Made by a program: the position numbers and the translations under genes. Positions 16,674 through 26,730 of a stretch of DNA of 64,000 nt are shown here, piece by piece; position 1 is the first letter of the stretch, and every line of letters begins with the position of its first letter. This DNA comes from Verrucomicrobiota bacterium (GTDB lineage: Bacteria; Verrucomicrobiota; Verrucomicrobiia; Limisphaerales; UBA9464). The stretch lies in the NCBI GenBank assembly GCA_947454705.1, contig CANGKZ010000007.1, positions 112,048 to 176,047 of the forward strand, read 5' to 3'. Below the pieces are notes generated by a model that worked only from the letters and a program-made list of their open reading frames with translations, searched no databases and was not told the DNA's origin.

Positions 16674-19334
16674 TCAGCCTTCGCGTCGGAGCACTTCGAG
16701 CGGCGATTCCCGGGAGATCCCACGGCTCCCAAACAACCCCATTCCCGCGGTCAACGCAGTCACCACAGCCCATGCCACCGGGAGCGACAGCAGTGAAATC
16801 TTCGGCGGCGATTTGAAGGCAAACACGGAGAGCGCGGCACTCGCTGCGACGGCGAGAAGAATCCCGGTGCCGGAGGCCAGCGATCCGAGTGCGATGTACT
16901 CCGCGAGCAGGATTTGCCGAATCTGACGCCGACTCGCCCCCAGTGTGCGGAGGAGGACCGACTCCTGCAGCCGCTGCCATCGGCCCGTCACGATCGCTCC
17001 GGCGAGAACGATCAGTCCGGTCACCACCGTGAACAGCGCCATGAAGCGAATGACGAAGCCCACCCGGCTGAGAATGGTGTCCAGGGTCTGGAGCACCAGG
17101 GTGAGGTCCACGGTGCTGACGTTCGGATAGGACTTCAGCAGGTCGCGCTGGAAACCGGCGGATTCGGCGGCGGAATCGATGCGAGTGGCGATGACATACT
17201 GGGCCGGAGCTTCCTCGAGAACTCCTGTGGGAAAGACGACGAAGAAATTGGGACGCACCTGGCGCCAATCGACGGTTCTCAGGCTGGCCACCCGGCAGGG
17301 CATTGGGATTCCCTGCACATCGAACAGGATCGTATCGCCGAGGCTGAGTCCAAGTTCGCGCGCGATGCCGTCCTCAAGCGACACTGGGACGGGATTGGTG
17401 TCGGACGGTTCGCCCGACATTTTCGGGATCCACGTTCCGGCGGAGAGCGACTCGGTATCGATCAAGCGGTCCCGCCAAGTGGATCGATATTCGCGTCGGA
17501 GGGCCCAATCTGGAATGGGGCGTTTCGAGTCGGCTACCTGGGCGGTGGATGCTGCGGCGCGAGTTCGTCCCAATTGATCCACCGGCGTGCCCTTCAATTG
17601 GGAGATCCGCATAGTGACGATGGGGGCCTGCTCCAAGGCCGGCAGTCGATGGGCGGCCAGTTGTTGGAGGACTCCGTCGCGCTGGTCGGGCTGGATGTCG
17701 AACAAGATGGTGTTGGGTTTTCCAGCCGCGGAGGGCGGGAAAAGTTGGGCCAGCAAACTTTCTCGAACGAGGTGGAGTGTGAGAATTAGGAACGTGCCGA
17801 GGCCCAGGGAGATCATCATCAAGGTGGTGCGATTCCGAGGCCGATGCAGGCTGGCGATTCCCTGCCGCCATACGAACGGGAGCCGCCGCGGTAGGAATCG
17901 TCGCGTCATCCACATCACGATCCGGGCGGTTCCGGCCAGCAGGGCGAATGCGGCCGCCAGTCCGCCGGCAATCGAAAGCCCCTCCCACACGTGGCGCGAT
18001 TGGGCGATGGTGAATGCGGTGAGTCCCGTGGCAATGAGGGCAATGATCCACCACCGGGCAGGATCTGATCGCACCGGTCCATCGGCACTGACTCGCAGCA
18101 CCGCGAGCGGGGGAACGCCGCGGATCTCGAGCAGGGGAATCAGGGTAAAGAGGAGGCAGAGCGCGAATCCGACCGACGTTGCGCCCGCTGCTTCGGCCCA
18201 GGCGAATCCGGGTTCGAACGGGAAGGGGATGAAGGTTCCGATCAGGCGTGGAAACAGCTGCGCGATGGCGGATCCGAGTCCAACGCCGAGCCCGCATCCG
18301 AGGATTCCGAGAGCGATGCCCTGGGCGAGATACACCGCAAACACCCGTGGCGTCGTCGCGCCAAGGCAGCGCAGCAGCGCGGCGTGGGGGAGTTTCTGTC
18401 GAACATGGACCTGCAGCGCGCTCGCAATTCCAATGGCTCCGAGAATCAGGGCCACGAGTCCGACCAAATTCAGAAAGCGATGAAGATTGGCGAGCGACTC
18501 CCCGAGGTCCCGCTGACGCTTCTTGACGGTATCGACCTCGATGTGGCGGCGTTCCAATTCTGATTCCACCGGCTTTAACATCGCCTCGGGATCGGAACTG
18601 ACGGCGGCATCGGGGAGCGCGATGAGAATTCGGTGGCGCGCCAGCGCGCCTGGCTGGAGGAGGCGTGTGGATTCCAAATCCTTCCCCGGCAGGTAGACCC
18701 GCGGAGCCAATGTGGAGAAGGCGACGGTGTCCCCCGGGGCGCGTTTCAGGGCCCCCAGGATACGAAACGAATGCTGACCGAGTCGGGCAGGATCTCCGGT
18801 TTTGGCTCCGAATTGGAAGAGAACGCCCTGTTCCACCAAGATTCCCTCACCACGGTGAAATGCGTCGGCCGCCGACGGGGGATCGGTTTCCAGGGTGCCA
18901 TAGAACGGGAATTCTCCGGAGATGGCCCGGGCGTTGACCAGGCGCGTCCCGGATTCCAAGGAGAGCATGGTGGAGAAACTGGTCTCCTCGGCAATCTTCC
19001 CGCCGAACCGTTGGATCAGCCGGCGATCCTCGGGCGCGAAGGGCTCGCGCCGCATGAAGACGAGGTCGGCTCCGAGGAGGGATTTCGATTGGGCCTCAAT
19101 CGCGTCGCGCAGATTCCTGCCCAGGCACGCGAGCGCGACCAACGCGGCGATGCCCAGCGAGATCGACGTGGAAAAAACGACCAGACGTTTCCGCGCGGTG
19201 CGGGATTCCCGCCACGCCATCCGCCACGCCCAGGCCGAACACAAGGCAGCAATCCATCGCACGGCGGCTACGGTAACCGGAGAACCCAAGGGATCAATCG
19301 AAGGAACTTGGAATTCACGAACTTCGTCACGCAC
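16674..19334 (-). CDS. FtsX-like ABC transporter permease
   Basis: An 886-residue membrane protein with an N-terminal helix (about 50-75), a large periplasmic MacB-like region and two FtsX domains. The first has LVALILGAIGIASALQVHV and RCLGATTPRVFAVYLAQG. The second, near the C-terminus, has LIVLAGAIVTGRWQRLQES and RTLGASRRQIRQILLAEY. The repeated R-x-LGA motif is the coupling-helix signature. The architecture matches YbbP-type permeases that work with a YbbA/LolD-like ATPase in lipoprotein or lipid extraction. No ATPase gene is adjacent, so the partner must be elsewhere. The start at 19334 could instead be the Met at about residue 39. Confidence 0.85.
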   Translation of the reverse strand: MRDEVREFQVPSIDPLGSPVTVAAVRWIAALCSAWAWRMAWRESRTARKRLVVFSTSISLGIAALVALACLGRNLRDAIEAQSKSLLGADLVFMRREPFAPEDRRLIQRFGGKIAEETSFSTMLSLESGTRLVNARAISGEFPFYGTLETDPPSAADAFHRGEGILVEQGVLFQFGAKTGDPARLGQHSFRILGALKRAPGDTVAFSTLAPRVYLPGKDLESTRLLQPGALARHRILIALPDAAVSSDPEAMLKPVESELERRHIEVDTVKKRQRDLGESLANLHRFLNLVGLVALILGAIGIASALQVHVRQKLPHAALLRCLGATTPRVFAVYLAQGIALGILGCGLGVGLGSAIAQLFPRLIGTFIPFPFEPGFAWAEAAGATSVGFALCLLFTLIPLLEIRGVPPLAVLRVSADGPVRSDPARWWIIALIATGLTAFTIAQSRHVWEGLSIAGGLAAAFALLAGTARIVMWMTRRFLPRRLPFVWRQGIASLHRPRNRTTLMMISLGLGTFLILTLHLVRESLLAQLFPPSAAGKPNTILFDIQPDQRDGVLQQLAAHRLPALEQAPIVTMRISQLKGTPVDQLGRTRAAASTAQVADSKRPIPDWALRREYRSTWRDRLIDTESLSAGTWIPKMSGEPSDTNPVPVSLEDGIARELGLSLGDTILFDVQGIPMPCRVASLRTVDWRQVRPNFFVVFPTGVLEEAPAQYVIATRIDSAAESAGFQRDLLKSYPNVSTVDLTLVLQTLDTILSRVGFVIRFMALFTVVTGLIVLAGAIVTGRWQRLQESVLLRTLGASRRQIRQILLAEYIALGSLASGTGILLAVAASAALSVFAFKSPPKISLLSLPVAWAVVTALTAGMGLFGSRGISRESPLEVLRREG

Positions 19335-19433
19335 AGGGCAGGGGAATGCATGGGCCGGAAAACAAATCAGCCCGGTCGGAGAGACCGGGCTGGTTCGAAT
19401 TTGAAGTGAAGCGCGAAGCGACGAGGCGGTGCT

Positions 19434-19598
19434 TCAGCGCCCCTCGGTCATCGAGGCCGGGAGGCCGTTCTCCCACGACTTCGGGGTATTCCAAGGCCGG
19501 GCGGACAATTCGTCATCGGTCTTGCAACCGGAGAACAGCACCGCAGCCAGTCCGAGCGCTGCGAGAAACGCCGCACGGAGGAAATGCCGGGATTTCAT
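19434..19598 (-). CDS. Small lipoprotein, 54 residues
   Basis: From ATG 19598 the product is a complete mini-lipoprotein: basic start, hydrophobic core and lipobox VLFSGC (Cys25), then 29 residues including ELSARPWNTPKSWENGLP. A longer frame upstream is Arg-rich and unlikely. It lies 38 bp after the coiled-coil gene on the same strand. I do not recognise a family, but the intact lipobox and short tail argue for a real gene. The role may be structural or as partner of the coiled-coil protein. Confidence 0.65.
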   Translation of the reverse strand: MKSRHFLRAAFLAALGLAAVLFSGCKTDDELSARPWNTPKSWENGLPASMTEGR

Positions 19599-19636
19599 GG
19601 GTTCAGCGGATCGTCTTCGAACTCGGCGGACCAGAA

Positions 19637-20392
19637 TCAGTACAGAACCTTGTCGCCCTCGGCGATGGCCACTTCGCCCTGGCGCCACTCGGGGAGCAGG
19701 TTGGCGATGCTGCGGTTCGAATCCACAGACACGATGCGGGCCTTGCCGAGAAGCTTGTCGCCGCGGCGAACCATCACGATGCCGTTGGCCTTCGCGCCAC
19801 CGTTTTCACCCACGTCGAGGAGGACGAAGTTCCACTTGGGATCAACCGCCACCACGCTGCCCTTGAGTCCGGGCATTTCGACCGGCTTGTCGTTGGGGTT
19901 CTCGAAGCGGTCCAGACGGGTCTGGAGGTGCTCGATGCTGCGGAGGAAAATCTTGCGCTCGTCGGCCAGGGCAGCGCGGGCTTCGGAAGCTTCGCGGAGG
20001 TCGGTCTTCAGCTGGGCGATCTGGTCGGGCTGGACTCCGAGCACCTGCCAGCGGGAGAGTTCCTGCTGCGCTTCGTTGCGTTCCTTGGTGGTCTTGCCGA
20101 GATCATTGGCGAGCTTGTCGGCGCGCCCCTTCTGGGTGGTGGCTTCAGTCGCGGCAGTTTCAAGCTCGGTGCGGGTCTGAGCGAGATCCTTCAGCGCCTT
20201 GTCGGCGTTGGCCTTGGCGGTCTTGGCTTCGCCCTCGGCTTTGCGTTGGGCGGTCACGGAGGCGTCGTATTGCGCCTTGGTGTCCACCAGTTTCTTGGTT
20301 TGTTCCTCAATCGCCGGCTGGGTGACGACGAAATTGATGACCAAAGCCGCAATCCCGGCGGCCAGTGAGAGTACGAGAGCGAGGCGAAGCAT
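19637..20392 (-). CDS. Membrane-anchored coiled-coil protein
   Basis: A 251-residue protein with an N-terminal transmembrane helix (residues 2-22). A long Ala/Lys/Glu-rich heptad region (about 25-150; for example LVDTKAQYDASVTAQRKAEG) follows, then a beta-rich C-terminal domain (about 165-251). That domain contains GSVVAVDPKWNFVLLDVGEN and a RRGDKLLGKARIVSVD segment resembling small OB/SH3-like barrels that occur after coiled coils in MreC-type proteins. Function is unknown; a periplasmic scaffold is a reasonable guess. It is followed by the 54-residue lipoprotein. Confidence 0.7.
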   Translation of the reverse strand: MLRLALVLSLAAGIAALVINFVVTQPAIEEQTKKLVDTKAQYDASVTAQRKAEGEAKTAKANADKALKDLAQTRTELETAATEATTQKGRADKLANDLGKTTKERNEAQQELSRWQVLGVQPDQIAQLKTDLREASEARAALADERKIFLRSIEHLQTRLDRFENPNDKPVEMPGLKGSVVAVDPKWNFVLLDVGENGGAKANGIVMVRRGDKLLGKARIVSVDSNRSIANLLPEWRQGEVAIAEGDKVLY

Positions 20393-20625
20393 GGAGTGAA
20401 CGCGTGGTGTGACTTGTGACGGCCAACGCTACGGATGGTGGGGAGACGTGTCAACGTTCGCTTGCGTGAACGATGCGGGATGCGCGTCGCGAGCGCGAAT
20501 TCGTCACCAGGCTATTGCTTTGCCTGAGTGAATTTCCTTGCTTGTCACTGGCGAATGCCGGTTTTTTGGCAGGAATCGACCCACCGGCCCCCAACTCCGG
20601 CGGCGATCGGTCAACCAAAACACCT

Positions 20626-23478
20626 ATGAATCAAAACCTCCGAACTGTTTCCGGAAGCTCGCTGATGCGTGCGGATTCTTTCCGTCGCGCCCTCACGATC
20701 GGTCTCGGTGCCCAGCTCCTCGCTGGCCCGGTCCTCCTCGCTCAAAGTGCCTCGACGGACGCCGCCAAGATGGAAAAGCGCGTGGTCGTGGGATCCAACA
20801 TCCCCACGGCTGAAGTGGAGACCGCCCAGCCGGTCGAAGTGTACACCCGCGAGAAGATCGATCAGATGGGTGTCACCACGGTGACCGACCTGCTCCTCCG
20901 CGTTCCCCAGTCCAACGCCGGCGCGTTGAACGGCAACAACGGCGGCACCGGCTTCGCCAGCGGCGGCACCGGCGTGTCGCTCCGCGGCCTCGGTCTCAAC
21001 GCCACGCTGATCCTCCTCAATGGACGTCGCGTCGCTCCCTATGGTTTCTCCAACGGTGGAACCGATTCCTTCGTGGACCTCAACGCGCTCCCGCTTGAGG
21101 CCATTGATCAGGTTGAAATCCTCACCTCCGGCGCGTCCGCCATCTACGGCGCCGACGCCATCGCGGGTGTGATCAACATCAAGACCAAGAAGGATTACCG
21201 CGGCGGCGAACTGCGCTTCTACTACGGCAACACCGTCCACCAGGACTTCGGCACGGTGAAGGGCTCGATCACGTTTGGTACCGGCAATGACAAGACCGAC
21301 CTCTTGATCGTCGCCGATTACCTCCACCAGAACGACATGTTCAACCGCGACCGCGCGTTCTCGTCGCAGGTGGACCTCCGCCCTCTGGGTGGCATCAACA
21401 ACGGCAGCTCGTTCACCTATCCCGGCCGCTTCACGGTGCCCCGCACCGCTCCTGGCCTCGCGGGAACTCCGTTCGCCGGTGCGAGTGGATCCGTGACCCT
21501 CGTCCCGCCCATCGGCACCGATGGCAAGGCGGCTCCGGGTGCGTACCACACCTTCACCGATTCCGATCGTTTCAACTTCCTCCAGCTGTCCCAGGCGATT
21601 CCCCGCTCGCAGCGCGAGGGCGTGTTCGGAACCTTCAATCACAAGATCTTCGAGGAAAAGGCGGAGCTCTTCGGTGAATTCATGTTCCGCCACTTGGAAG
21701 AGCACGTGGAACTCGCTCCGGCTCCGGTGGACCTCGCTGGATCCGGAAGTGGCATCGGCATTCCCGTCGGCACGACCGTCGTGAAGAAGGGTGTCGTGAA
21801 CGTGGGTAACATGGTGACCATCCCGTCCACCAACCCGTTCAATCCCTTTGGTGTGAACCTGAATGCGGGCCGCATCCGTCTCTACGAGACCGGCAATCGC
21901 ATCACTGACGCGAACACGGACGCCTTCCGCTTCCTCGGCGGCTTGCGCGGCGAGATCAGCGAGAAGTTCAGCTATGAAACGGCTGTCCTGTTCAATCGGG
22001 CTCAGACGATCAAGAACAACGTCGGCGTGGGTGTGGTCCAGCTCCAGAACGCGTTGAACGACACGAACCCGCTTACGGCGTTCAATCCGTTCAGCGGACC
22101 GAGCTCTCCGAATAATCCGGCCACCGTCGCTGGTTTGCTCGTGGGCTCCAAGCAGACCGGCACCACCGAGCTGCTCTCCTGGGACGCCAAGGGCTACGGC
22201 TCCCTGTTCGACCTCCCCGGCGGCACCGTCGGATATGCGGTCGGAATGGAATACCGCACGGAGAAGTTCATCGATGATCCGGACCAAATTCAGAAGTCCG
22301 GTGGCATCGTGGGACAGACCCCGATCCTCGGAAACACTGGCAGCCGCGATCTCACGGCCGCCTACATCGAATCCCGCATCCCCATCACGGGCAAGGATTG
22401 GAATGTCCTCGGATTCTACCGCGTGGACATCACCGCTGCGGGCCGCATCGACAGCTACAGCGACTTCGGTGATTCCGAAGTGCCGCAAGTGGGCATCGAG
22501 TGGCGTCCGTTTAGCGAGGACTTCCTCATGCGTGCGAGCTATGGCGAGAGCTTCCGTCCCGCCTCCTTGCAGCAGCTCTACAATTCGCCCTCCGACGCGC
22601 TCACCGGCACCTTCCGGGATCCGCTGCGCGGAACGATTGAGCGCGAAATTCCGATCAGCCGCGGCGGCAACATCAACCTGAAGCCGGAAACGGCCACGGA
22701 ATGGAATGCCGGCTTCGTGCTGACCCCGGCTGTCGCCAAGGGACTCCGTCTCTCGGCCCAGTGGGTGCAGATCGCCCGCAAGAATGAAATCGGCAGCTAT
22801 GCCGACTTCTTCGGCAACGGCGCTCTCTCGGCACGTCCTGGTGGCTACACCCGCTTGCCGTATGAAGGCGATGCCGCCTTCCTCGCGGCGAACCCGGGCG
22901 CGGCCATCCCGTCGATCGACCCGTTGACCGGTCTCCCGGCCGGCCAGGTGTTCACCCTGAACGACCGCTTCCAGAACCTTGGTTCCACCATCGAGGACGC
23001 GCTGGACTTCGGTCTCAGCTATGAGCTCCCGACCGATACCGCCGGCACCTGGCGCTTCGATCTCGCCTCCTCGTACCTCCTGAGCTTCCGTACCTCCGCC
23101 GGTCCTGGCGAACCGTACGAATCTTCGGATGGCTTCACCTCCGGTTCCGATGCGTTCCCGAAGTGGCGCTCCACGGCCAGCCTCTTCTGGAACTACCGGA
23201 AGCTCGAGGCCGGCGTGGTGGCGAACTACATCGGCGAGGTCAACTACTCGAATCCGGCCACCGGCGACGACTCCACGGTCAGCTCGTTCATGACCTTCGA
23301 CGTTCAGGCTTCCTACAAGTTGCCCTGGGACGTGAAGGTCACTGCGGGTATCAACAACATCCTGGATTCCAACCCGCCGTTGTACCTCGGTCTGAGCAAC
23401 AACTCGTTTGCCTACCTCAGCACCGTTCACAATCCGCTGGGCCGTCAGTACTACTTCCAGCTCAGCAAGAAGTTCTGA
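20626..23478 (+). CDS. TonB-dependent receptor 1
   Basis: A 950-residue outer-membrane receptor from ATG 20626; an in-frame extension upstream to 20473 lacks signal character. The signal peptide ends at LLAQSAS. A TonB-box-like KRVVVGSNIPTAEV follows, then the plug domain (TVTDLLLRVPQSNAG, LRGLGLNATLILLNGRRV, GASAIYGADAIAGVINI), then a 22-stranded barrel ending in the aromatic YYFQLSKKF. Such receptors take up siderophores, cobalamin or oligosaccharides. The GSNIPTA-type start is common in verrucomicrobial receptors. Ligand unknown; no transporter or glycosidase genes flank it. Confidence 0.92.
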   Translation: MNQNLRTVSGSSLMRADSFRRALTIGLGAQLLAGPVLLAQSASTDAAKMEKRVVVGSNIPTAEVETAQPVEVYTREKIDQMGVTTVTDLLLRVPQSNAGALNGNNGGTGFASGGTGVSLRGLGLNATLILLNGRRVAPYGFSNGGTDSFVDLNALPLEAIDQVEILTSGASAIYGADAIAGVINIKTKKDYRGGELRFYYGNTVHQDFGTVKGSITFGTGNDKTDLLIVADYLHQNDMFNRDRAFSSQVDLRPLGGINNGSSFTYPGRFTVPRTAPGLAGTPFAGASGSVTLVPPIGTDGKAAPGAYHTFTDSDRFNFLQLSQAIPRSQREGVFGTFNHKIFEEKAELFGEFMFRHLEEHVELAPAPVDLAGSGSGIGIPVGTTVVKKGVVNVGNMVTIPSTNPFNPFGVNLNAGRIRLYETGNRITDANTDAFRFLGGLRGEISEKFSYETAVLFNRAQTIKNNVGVGVVQLQNALNDTNPLTAFNPFSGPSSPNNPATVAGLLVGSKQTGTTELLSWDAKGYGSLFDLPGGTVGYAVGMEYRTEKFIDDPDQIQKSGGIVGQTPILGNTGSRDLTAAYIESRIPITGKDWNVLGFYRVDITAAGRIDSYSDFGDSEVPQVGIEWRPFSEDFLMRASYGESFRPASLQQLYNSPSDALTGTFRDPLRGTIEREIPISRGGNINLKPETATEWNAGFVLTPAVAKGLRLSAQWVQIARKNEIGSYADFFGNGALSARPGGYTRLPYEGDAAFLAANPGAAIPSIDPLTGLPAGQVFTLNDRFQNLGSTIEDALDFGLSYELPTDTAGTWRFDLASSYLLSFRTSAGPGEPYESSDGFTSGSDAFPKWRSTASLFWNYRKLEAGVVANYIGEVNYSNPATGDDSTVSSFMTFDVQASYKLPWDVKVTAGINNILDSNPPLYLGLSNNSFAYLSTVHNPLGRQYYFQLSKKF

Positions 23479-23503
23479 TTCCTAGCACCTAGGATTCTTT
23501 CAA

Positions 23504-23540
23504 AACCACCCACGGGTATTTTCCTGTGGGTGGTTTTTTT
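23504..23540 (+). terminator. Terminator after TonB receptor 1
   Basis: Arms 23504-23516 and 23522-23534 form a 13-bp stem (one mismatch) with a short AT loop, followed by seven T. It isolates receptor 1 from receptor 2. Confidence 0.92.
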
Positions 23541-23581
23541 GTGCACATGCGGCAAGAGCGAAAGGGCGTGTCACCGCGATC

Positions 23582-23595
23582 TCACATGAATGTGA
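23582..23595. promoter_or_regulatory. Candidate operator palindrome upstream of TonB receptor 2
   Basis: TCACATGAATGTGA has 6-bp inverted arms around GA. It lies just upstream of a possible -35 (TTGTCA, 23603-23608) and about 90 bp before the receptor start, a position suited to an activator. No regulator can be assigned. Confidence 0.35.
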
Positions 23596-23685
23596 TTTCT
23601 TCTTGTCATGCGAGGAAATCGGAGCTTCATAAGAAAAACCACCGGCCGCAACCCAACCTCAGGCCGGACAACCTTGCACACATTC

Positions 23686-26600
23686 ATGAATCACTCCTCC
23701 ATGCAGAATGGCCGTGTTGAATTGTATCGTCGCGCGTTGCTTGTCGGGCTTGGTGCCCAACTGTTTGCCATCCCTTCGTTGATGGCGCAAAGCGGTGGGG
23801 CTCCGGCCGAGATGAAAAAGCAGGTCGTGACCGGCTCGCTGATTCCGACGGCGGATTCAGTGGGAATGGCTCCGGTGGAAACGGTCAGCTCCGCAGACAT
23901 CCAGCGGGTCGGCGGCACCGATGTTCTGGCCACGTTGAAGGCGCTCAGTCCGTCCTTCACTGGCAACGGAAACGTGGGACAGACGCTGAACAACGGCGGA
24001 TTCGGCGAGTCTTACATCGCACTCCGCAACCTCCCCACACTGGTTCTTCTCGACGGTAAGCGCGTCAACATCAGCGCATTCAGCACCTACGTCGGCACCT
24101 TCGCGGTGGATCTCAATACGATCCCCGTGGCGATGATTGATCACATCGAAGTGCTGAAGGACGGTGCTTCCACGATCTACGGTTCCGACGCCATCGGTGG
24201 CGTGGTGAACATCATCACCAAGAAGGATTTCAACGGCGTTGAAGTGAGCGGCCGTTACGGATTTGCCACGGGCAAAGGCGTGTACAACGAAGCCCGCGGT
24301 TCCATGGTGCTCGGGTATGCCAAGGACAAGCTGCGTCTGACGGTTGGCGCGAACTATTACTACTCCGATCCGCTCTACACCAAGAACCGGAGCATTGGTG
24401 GATTGAGCTTGAACGATCTCGCCGCCAACGGCCTGAACGCACCGAGCTATTTCAGCGGCAGCTATCCCGGCCGCGCCGGCTCCTTCATTCTGGCAGGCTC
24501 GCCTCTCGCAGCGGGAGCTCCGGGATACAACGCCTCGATCACCGCACCCCCGGTTTTGACTGGTGGCCCATACACCACCGTCGCAGCGTATAATGCCGCG
24601 GCACTCGCCCAGAAGGGAGTCACTCCCTACATTCCCATCAACTCGACGCCAGCCAGCGCGACGATTGGTGGCGGTGCGACGTTGTTGAACACGACCACTC
24701 TCAACACGGTTACGATCCAGCGTCAGGATCGACGGAATGTGGTCGCCAATTTGGAGTACGATCTGACCGAGCACGTCACGGCGTACACCCAGTTGCTCTA
24801 CTCCAAGTCCACGAGCATTGGTCAGCTCGCTCCGGCTCCGATTGCTTCCCTCGGTGGATCGCATCTGACCGTCCCGGCTGACAATCCCTACAATCCGTTC
24901 GGTGTTGCCGTCGGACAGGGTGGCAACACGGCTCTCGGAGTCCGCTCCCGCTTGATCGAGACCGGAAACCGCGTCTTCAACGCCGACTCCGACGCGCTTC
25001 GCGCTCTCGCCGGCGTGAAGGGCGATGTGTTCGAAAAGTGGCACTATGATGTCGGCGTCGATTACAGCCGCACCCAGCAGTACCAGTTCCAGAACAGCGC
25101 CAGCGCCGTGGCGTTGAACCAGGCGATGACCCCGCTCGTGGGATCGCCGGGACTGAGCGTGTTGAAGAACAGCGCGGGAGCCAACGTTCCCTTGTACAAC
25201 ATCTTTGCGCTGCCTGGATTCAACGATCCGCAGACCATCGACGCCGTCCGGGCCTCCGGATATCAGTCCGGGTTCTCCGACCTCCTGTCGGTGGAAGGCA
25301 GCGTACGCGGTTCAGTCTTCGATCTGCCGGCTGGTGCATTCGAAATCGCGGTGGGCGGCCAGTACCTGGGCGAAAGCCTGAGCACGGGAGCCGATCCGCT
25401 CCTCGCTGGTGGAAACCTGATCGGCCTCAACGCACTTCCCGTTTTCCCGGGTGGAACGCGTGACCGGGTTGCCGGATTCATCGAAGCATCCGTTCCCATC
25501 ATTGAGCCGAAGCAGGACGTGCCGGGCATTCATCGCCTCGACCTGTCGGTCTCGGGACGCATCGAGCATATTGAATCGGGCAATAATTCGAACTCCTCTG
25601 CGGTTCCCCGAGTGGGCCTTCGCTGGCAGCCGATCGATGAGCAGGTCACCGTTGCTGGCACGTATTCCCAAGGATTTGTGGTTCCGGCGCTGACCCAGCT
25701 CTACGGGCCCATCCTGGAAAGCAATCCGTACCTCGTGGTTCCGGACGACGGCAATGGCTTTAAGCCCGCCGCGGTGCAGGGAACGGTCCACTACCTAAGC
25801 AATCCGAACATCCCGCCCGCCACTTCGGAGACGTTCACCACGTCGATCACCTATTCGCCGAAGCAGATCAAGAATCTGACCCTCGGATTGAGCTATTACC
25901 ACATCGTGGAGGACAACATCGCGCTCGCTCCCAGCGGCACCTCGATCATCGCCGACCTGAACAAGAACGGCGCTGCTTCGATCTGGAACGGTCGTCCTGA
26001 ATTGTACGGGAACCCGATCTATCTCGATCAGAACGACGCTCCCTACCTCCCGACGGCGGGCGTTTCCTCCACCTACATCAACGTCAACAATCTGGGCACA
26101 CTCAACATTCCGCTGCTCCCCGGTGGTGCGTTGCGCACCGACGGTGTGGATCTGAGCGCCGACTACCTCTGGGACCTCGGTTCTGGTGGGACGGTCCGGG
26201 TGTTTACCACGGCGAACGTCCTGTTTGCCTATGACATCAAGCTGAGCCCGGGCACGCCTTGGTACAGCTACAAGGGCCAGTACACCGATTCGCAGGCTGT
26301 GGCCGCTGCCCAGGGCATGATCCCCGACTACAATCTGTCGGCTGGGTTCACCTGGAGCTTCCACAACTTCGATTGGACGGTCTCCGCTCATTATCTGCCC
26401 GGTGTCCAAGATCTGGGCGACACCCATCCTTCGGTGGGAGCTCCGGTCAACGACTTCACCGCAGCCGGCGGTGTGTGGAATGTGCCCGACTACTACAAGG
26501 TCGACATGCAGCTCGCCTACACCTTCAAGAGCGAAGCCAAGGGCAAGTGGTATGACGGCGCCCGCGTCGCGGTGGGTGTGAACAACATCGCCGACGAGAA

Positions 26601-26700
26601 GCCCCGCTTGATTGCCTCCTCGTCGGAAGACAACACCGACAAGTCGAGCTACGACATCCTCGGCCGGTTCGTGTACATCGAGGTTTCCAAGAAGTTCTGA
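23686..26700 (+). CDS. TonB-dependent receptor 2
   Basis: A 1004-residue receptor from ATG 23686 (ATG 23701 also possible). The N-terminus (YRRALLVGLGAQLFAIPSL) closely resembles receptor 1, suggesting an old tandem duplication. TonB-box-like KKQVVTGSLIPTAD is followed by the plug (VLATLKALSPSFTGN, LRNLPTLVLLDGKRV, GASTIYGSDAIGGVVNII) and a beta-barrel ending VYIEVSKKF. It has its own terminator and probably its own promoter, so it is not simply co-transcribed with receptor 1. The extracellular loops differ, which suggests a different ligand. Substrate is unknown. Confidence 0.92.
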   Translation: MNHSSMQNGRVELYRRALLVGLGAQLFAIPSLMAQSGGAPAEMKKQVVTGSLIPTADSVGMAPVETVSSADIQRVGGTDVLATLKALSPSFTGNGNVGQTLNNGGFGESYIALRNLPTLVLLDGKRVNISAFSTYVGTFAVDLNTIPVAMIDHIEVLKDGASTIYGSDAIGGVVNIITKKDFNGVEVSGRYGFATGKGVYNEARGSMVLGYAKDKLRLTVGANYYYSDPLYTKNRSIGGLSLNDLAANGLNAPSYFSGSYPGRAGSFILAGSPLAAGAPGYNASITAPPVLTGGPYTTVAAYNAAALAQKGVTPYIPINSTPASATIGGGATLLNTTTLNTVTIQRQDRRNVVANLEYDLTEHVTAYTQLLYSKSTSIGQLAPAPIASLGGSHLTVPADNPYNPFGVAVGQGGNTALGVRSRLIETGNRVFNADSDALRALAGVKGDVFEKWHYDVGVDYSRTQQYQFQNSASAVALNQAMTPLVGSPGLSVLKNSAGANVPLYNIFALPGFNDPQTIDAVRASGYQSGFSDLLSVEGSVRGSVFDLPAGAFEIAVGGQYLGESLSTGADPLLAGGNLIGLNALPVFPGGTRDRVAGFIEASVPIIEPKQDVPGIHRLDLSVSGRIEHIESGNNSNSSAVPRVGLRWQPIDEQVTVAGTYSQGFVVPALTQLYGPILESNPYLVVPDDGNGFKPAAVQGTVHYLSNPNIPPATSETFTTSITYSPKQIKNLTLGLSYYHIVEDNIALAPSGTSIIADLNKNGAASIWNGRPELYGNPIYLDQNDAPYLPTAGVSSTYINVNNLGTLNIPLLPGGALRTDGVDLSADYLWDLGSGGTVRVFTTANVLFAYDIKLSPGTPWYSYKGQYTDSQAVAAAQGMIPDYNLSAGFTWSFHNFDWTVSAHYLPGVQDLGDTHPSVGAPVNDFTAAGGVWNVPDYYKVDMQLAYTFKSEAKGKWYDGARVAVGVNNIADEKPRLIASSSEDNTDKSSYDILGRFVYIEVSKKF

Positions 26701-26730
26701 GTCGAGGGGTTCAAAACTCCCGCTTTGCAA

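Noticed and set aside
16674..19334. Complete ABC transporter
   Set aside because: Only the permease is present; no ATPase or membrane-fusion gene is adjacent.
20611..23430. Long minus-strand open frame antisense to TonB receptor 1
   Set aside because: It mirrors a clear receptor gene, its product is Arg/Gly/Glu-rich with no domain, and such frames are expected in GC-rich genes.
23582..23595. CRP binding site
   Set aside because: The palindrome has the half-sites in the wrong order and spacing for the CRP consensus (TGTGA-N6-TCACA).
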